A stretch of DNA of 6,817 nt. It comes from CAYRUP01 sp964578975. Lineage in GTDB: Bacteria; Pseudomonadota; Gammaproteobacteria; DSM-16500. Shown piece after piece: positions 5,200 through 6,817 of this stretch; the first letter of the stretch is position 1, and each line of letters opens with the position of its first letter. The translations under genes and the position numbers were made by a program. Where the stretch lies: the NCBI GenBank assembly GCA_964578975.1, contig CAZOFA010000093.1:1-6817 (forward strand). Direction: 5' to 3'. The notes under the pieces are model-generated. The model had not been told where the DNA came from. It did not search any database and worked only from the letters and a program-made list of their open reading frames with translations.

Positions 5200-6224
5200 C
5201 ACAAACTCCTCAAGATTTTTTTTACTGGTTGTGGCAATCCTACTTTAGGTGATTCCTGCAGGTTATACCAAATTTTTTGTGCGGGATCGATGGGTTTTGT
5301 GAGTGTGATCACCGCCGTCAAAATATCTAAATGAAAATGACTGAAGGTATGGCGGAATGATGCGCCGAGCGCAATTTGTTTGATTGAGGCGCGAAAATGT
5401 TTTTTACACCATTGCCGAATTTCTTCGAGCGATAAAAATTGCGGTACTTCAGGAAAACTCCATAATCCACCCCATATGCCATCCGACGCACGTTTTTCTA
5501 ATAGCACGGCGGATTCATGTTTGAAAACAAAAAAAGTGGCTTGACGAATGGGTAAATTTTTTTTGCGCGTCGTTTGCGGAAGCGTTTTTTCAATGCCTAA
5601 TTTCAACGCTTGGCACATGGATTTCAACGGGCATTGAGCGCAAAGTGGTTTGCCACGCACACACAGGGTTGCACCTAAATCCATGATTGCTTGTGTGTAA
5701 TCATCTACACGTTTTTGCGGCGTGAGCTTTGTCGCAATTTCCCAAAGCTCATCGGAAATTTTTTTTGCATCAGACGTCAGCGCAAACACGCGTGTCAAAA
5801 CGCGTTTTACATTTCCATCCAAAATCGTTGCCGGTTTTTTAAAGGCAATCGCTAAAATAGCGCCCGCGGTTGAGCGTCCAATGCCTGGTAATTCTTGTAA
5901 TGTTTCTAACGTATCAGGAAATTTTTTTTGCGCTGAAATTAATTGTGCGGCGCGATGCAAATTGCGCGCGCGACTGTAATAACCCAATCCGGTCCAGTAA
6001 TGCAATACTTCATCTTCAGTGGCGTTGGCGAGTGTCGCTACATTTGGGAAATGTTGCATGAAACGCTCAAAATACGGAATCACGGTATTCACTTGAGTTT
6101 GCTGTAACATGATTTCAGAAACCCAAACGCGATAAGGCGTTTTATCCTGCTGCCAGGGCAAGTTTTTCCGGCCATGTTGATCAAACCACGTGAGAATGTG
6201 CTTAACAAAGCGATTATGGTTCAT
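5199..6224 (-). CDS. mutY: Adenine DNA glycosylase MutY
   Basis: MutY removes adenine mispaired with 8-oxoguanine, preventing G:C to T:A mutations. The 341-residue protein (E. coli 350) carries the catalytic glutamate E37 in SEIMLQQTQV, GLGYYSRARN (79-88), the helix-hairpin-helix LPGIGRSTAGAILA (112-125), catalytic D136 in ILDGNVKRVLTR, and the [4Fe-4S] ligands C188, C195, C198, C204 in C-x6-C-x2-C-x5-C. The C-terminal MutT-like domain (about 228-341) recognises 8-oxoguanine and keeps the Phe-Ser-His loop at 294-296 and WGGLW at 251-255. All key residues are intact. It begins at ATG 6224 with no Shine-Dalgarno-like sequence; the upstream bases are T-rich. It is the first gene of a mutY-yggX pair and diverges from the lipoprotein gene. 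Confidence 0.97.
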   Translation of the reverse strand: MNHNRFVKHILTWFDQHGRKNLPWQQDKTPYRVWVSEIMLQQTQVNTVIPYFERFMQHFPNVATLANATEDEVLHYWTGLGYYSRARNLHRAAQLISAQKKFPDTLETLQELPGIGRSTAGAILAIAFKKPATILDGNVKRVLTRVFALTSDAKKISDELWEIATKLTPQKRVDDYTQAIMDLGATLCVRGKPLCAQCPLKSMCQALKLGIEKTLPQTTRKKNLPIRQATFFVFKHESAVLLEKRASDGIWGGLWSFPEVPQFLSLEEIRQWCKKHFRASIKQIALGASFRHTFSHFHLDILTAVITLTKPIDPAQKIWYNLQESPKVGLPQPVKKILRSL

Positions 6225-6320
6225 AACATAATGAAAATTAAAAAAAAATTAGCCAACATTTCATGTATAGAGTGGAGTAAAATAATAACATGAGAGCTCA
6301 TTTTTTGGGAGGAAATACTC

Positions 6321-6521
6321 ATGAAAACAGTACTTTCATACGTTGCAACGCTCTTTTTGGTCGTCGGTCTTCTTTCCGCATGCACCAACAGAGATATGGC
6401 CACTGTCGGCGGTGCGGCAGTCGGTGGTGTTGCGGGTAATGCATTAACCGGTGGTAGTGCACTTGGTACCGTTGCAGGTGCAGTGGGCGGTGGTGTGATA
6501 GGTAATCAGCTCGCTAAATAA
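6321..6521 (+). CDS. OsmB-like glycine-zipper lipoprotein
   Basis: This is a 66-residue lipoprotein. A signal sequence (residues 1-20, core VATLFLVVGLL) ends in the lipobox L18-S19-A20-C21, where C21 would be lipidated. Residues +2/+3 are T-N, so there is no inner-membrane Asp+2 retention signal and outer-membrane placement is expected. The rest is a glycine-zipper region (about 28-64) with repeated G-G-A/V steps that can form a membrane hairpin. The end LGTVAGAVGGGVIGNQLAK closely resembles the C-terminus of E. coli OsmB, an osmotically and stationary-phase induced lipoprotein of unknown mechanism; orthology is likely but unproven in so short a sequence. A GGGAGG ribosome site lies 8 nt upstream. 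The 96-bp gap to mutY contains TAAAAT and TAATAA boxes but no convincing promoter pair. Confidence 0.85.
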   Translation: MKTVLSYVATLFLVVGLLSACTNRDMATVGGAAVGGVAGNALTGGSALGTVAGAVGGGVIGNQLAK

Positions 6522-6526
6522 CGGCT

Positions 6527-6594
6527 AGTGTCATTCCCGAACCCTTCGAGACGGTCGCTGCGGCGACCGTCTCGAAGGGCGCGGGGATGACACT
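6527..6594. repeat. Palindromic repeat between convergent genes
   Basis: A perfect 17-bp stem (6542-6558 with 6563-6579, loop tgcg) is enclosed by a second imperfect stem: agtgtcat (6527-6534) pairs with atgacact (6587-6594), with further pairing of the C and G blocks next to it. The ends read TGTCATTCCCG... CGGGGATGACA, a signature I associate with dispersed extragenic palindromes. It lies 5 bp after the lipoprotein stop and 7 bp before the hutH stop, where it could block read-through in both directions, although no U-run follows on either strand. Twelve bases of one arm recur at 72-83. Confidence 0.85.
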
Positions 6595-6601
6595 GTGATG
6601 T

Positions 6602-6817
6602 TTATATAAAATTCTCGTAATTAAAATCCGTGCATTGTTGTAATTGATTTGTTGCCACGATGTTTTTCACTACCGCAATATCCGGCGCAAAATAGCGATC
6701 TTTTTCATAAAACGCAATGTGTTTACGAATCTGTGCAAATACTTTTTCAAGTAACGGTGAGGTTTTTAACGGCCGACGAAAATCAATTCCCTGACACGCC
6801 GCTAATAATTCAATCGC
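6602..6817 (-). CDS. hutH: Histidine ammonia-lyase, C-terminal part (5' end beyond window)
   Basis: The last 71 codons of a gene running in from the right edge are present. HutH removes ammonia from histidine to give urocanate, the first step of histidine degradation, using an MIO cofactor in the cytosol. The visible C-terminus has the family pattern ELLAACQGIDFRRPLKTS, then LLEKVFAQIRKHI, then YEKDRYFAPDIAVV. The MIO-forming Ala-Ser-Gly lies in the missing N-terminal part, so activity cannot be judged. The gene ends TAA at 6602, converging with the lipoprotein gene across the palindromic repeat. The assignment rests on one short but characteristic segment; another member of the aromatic amino-acid lyase family is the only real alternative. 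Confidence 0.85.
   Translation of the reverse strand, partial: AIELLAACQGIDFRRPLKTSPLLEKVFAQIRKHIAFYEKDRYFAPDIAVVKNIVATNQLQQCTDFNYENFI

Noticed and set aside
5722..6061. Two plus-strand frames opposite mutY
   Set aside because: They lie wholly antisense to conserved mutY motifs, show no ribosome sites and encode no recognisable domain.
6527..6594. Rho-independent terminator
   Set aside because: The stem is strong, but no run of T follows on either strand, so it is called a repeat with possible terminator-like effect only.

Overview
The window looks like a chromosomal piece of an AT-leaning gammaproteobacterium, most likely a host-associated member of the Legionellales (Coxiella/Legionella-like). 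This placement is inferred. It rests on a mutY-yggX pair, a gammaproteobacterial-type ErpA, an OsmB-like lipoprotein, E. coli-like tRNA-Phe, and a eukaryotic-like protein kinase of the kind that in this order is often an effector. No rRNA or other decisive marker is present. The first ~70 bases are poly-C/GC-rich and unlike the rest, and hutH is cut at the right end, so the window may be a whole metagenomic contig.

Layout, left to right. A rubredoxin gene (minus) diverges from hemL (plus), the glutamate-1-semialdehyde aminomutase of heme synthesis. A large kinase-like gene (plus) follows. It converges on hemJ (minus, protoporphyrinogen IX oxidase), and the two overlap by 88 bp, so the kinase tail is read from the antisense strand of hemJ. 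hemJ diverges from erpA (plus, Fe-S cluster carrier), which has a good promoter with a perfect TATAAT. erpA converges with a small secreted protein gene (minus) encoding 12 cysteines and an internal duplication. Upstream of that gene lie a 34-bp perfect-stem palindrome, tRNA-Phe (minus, 3' end encoded as CCT instead of CCA) and the tRNA's promoter. Then come yggX and mutY (minus, stop and start codons overlapping), an OsmB-like lipoprotein (plus), a second palindromic repeat, and the 3' end of hutH (minus).

Functional picture. Much of the window concerns iron: two heme enzymes (HemL early, HemJ at the penultimate oxidation), an Fe-S carrier (ErpA), an Fe-S DNA glycosylase (MutY), YggX (linked to Fe-S protection) and rubredoxin. 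Apart from mutY-yggX these genes do not form an operon; most are divergent or convergent neighbours. The accessory element is the kinase-like gene placed between hemL and hemJ. It has a recognisable catalytic loop, a non-canonical DHD in place of DFG, a coiled-coil-like insertion and a Ser/Thr-rich tail overprinted on hemJ.

No stretch longer than 300 bases lacks a gene. The largest gap (about 160 bp, between the cysteine-rich gene and tRNA-Phe) holds the palindromic repeat. No CRISPR, transposase, riboswitch or canonical rho-independent terminator was seen.
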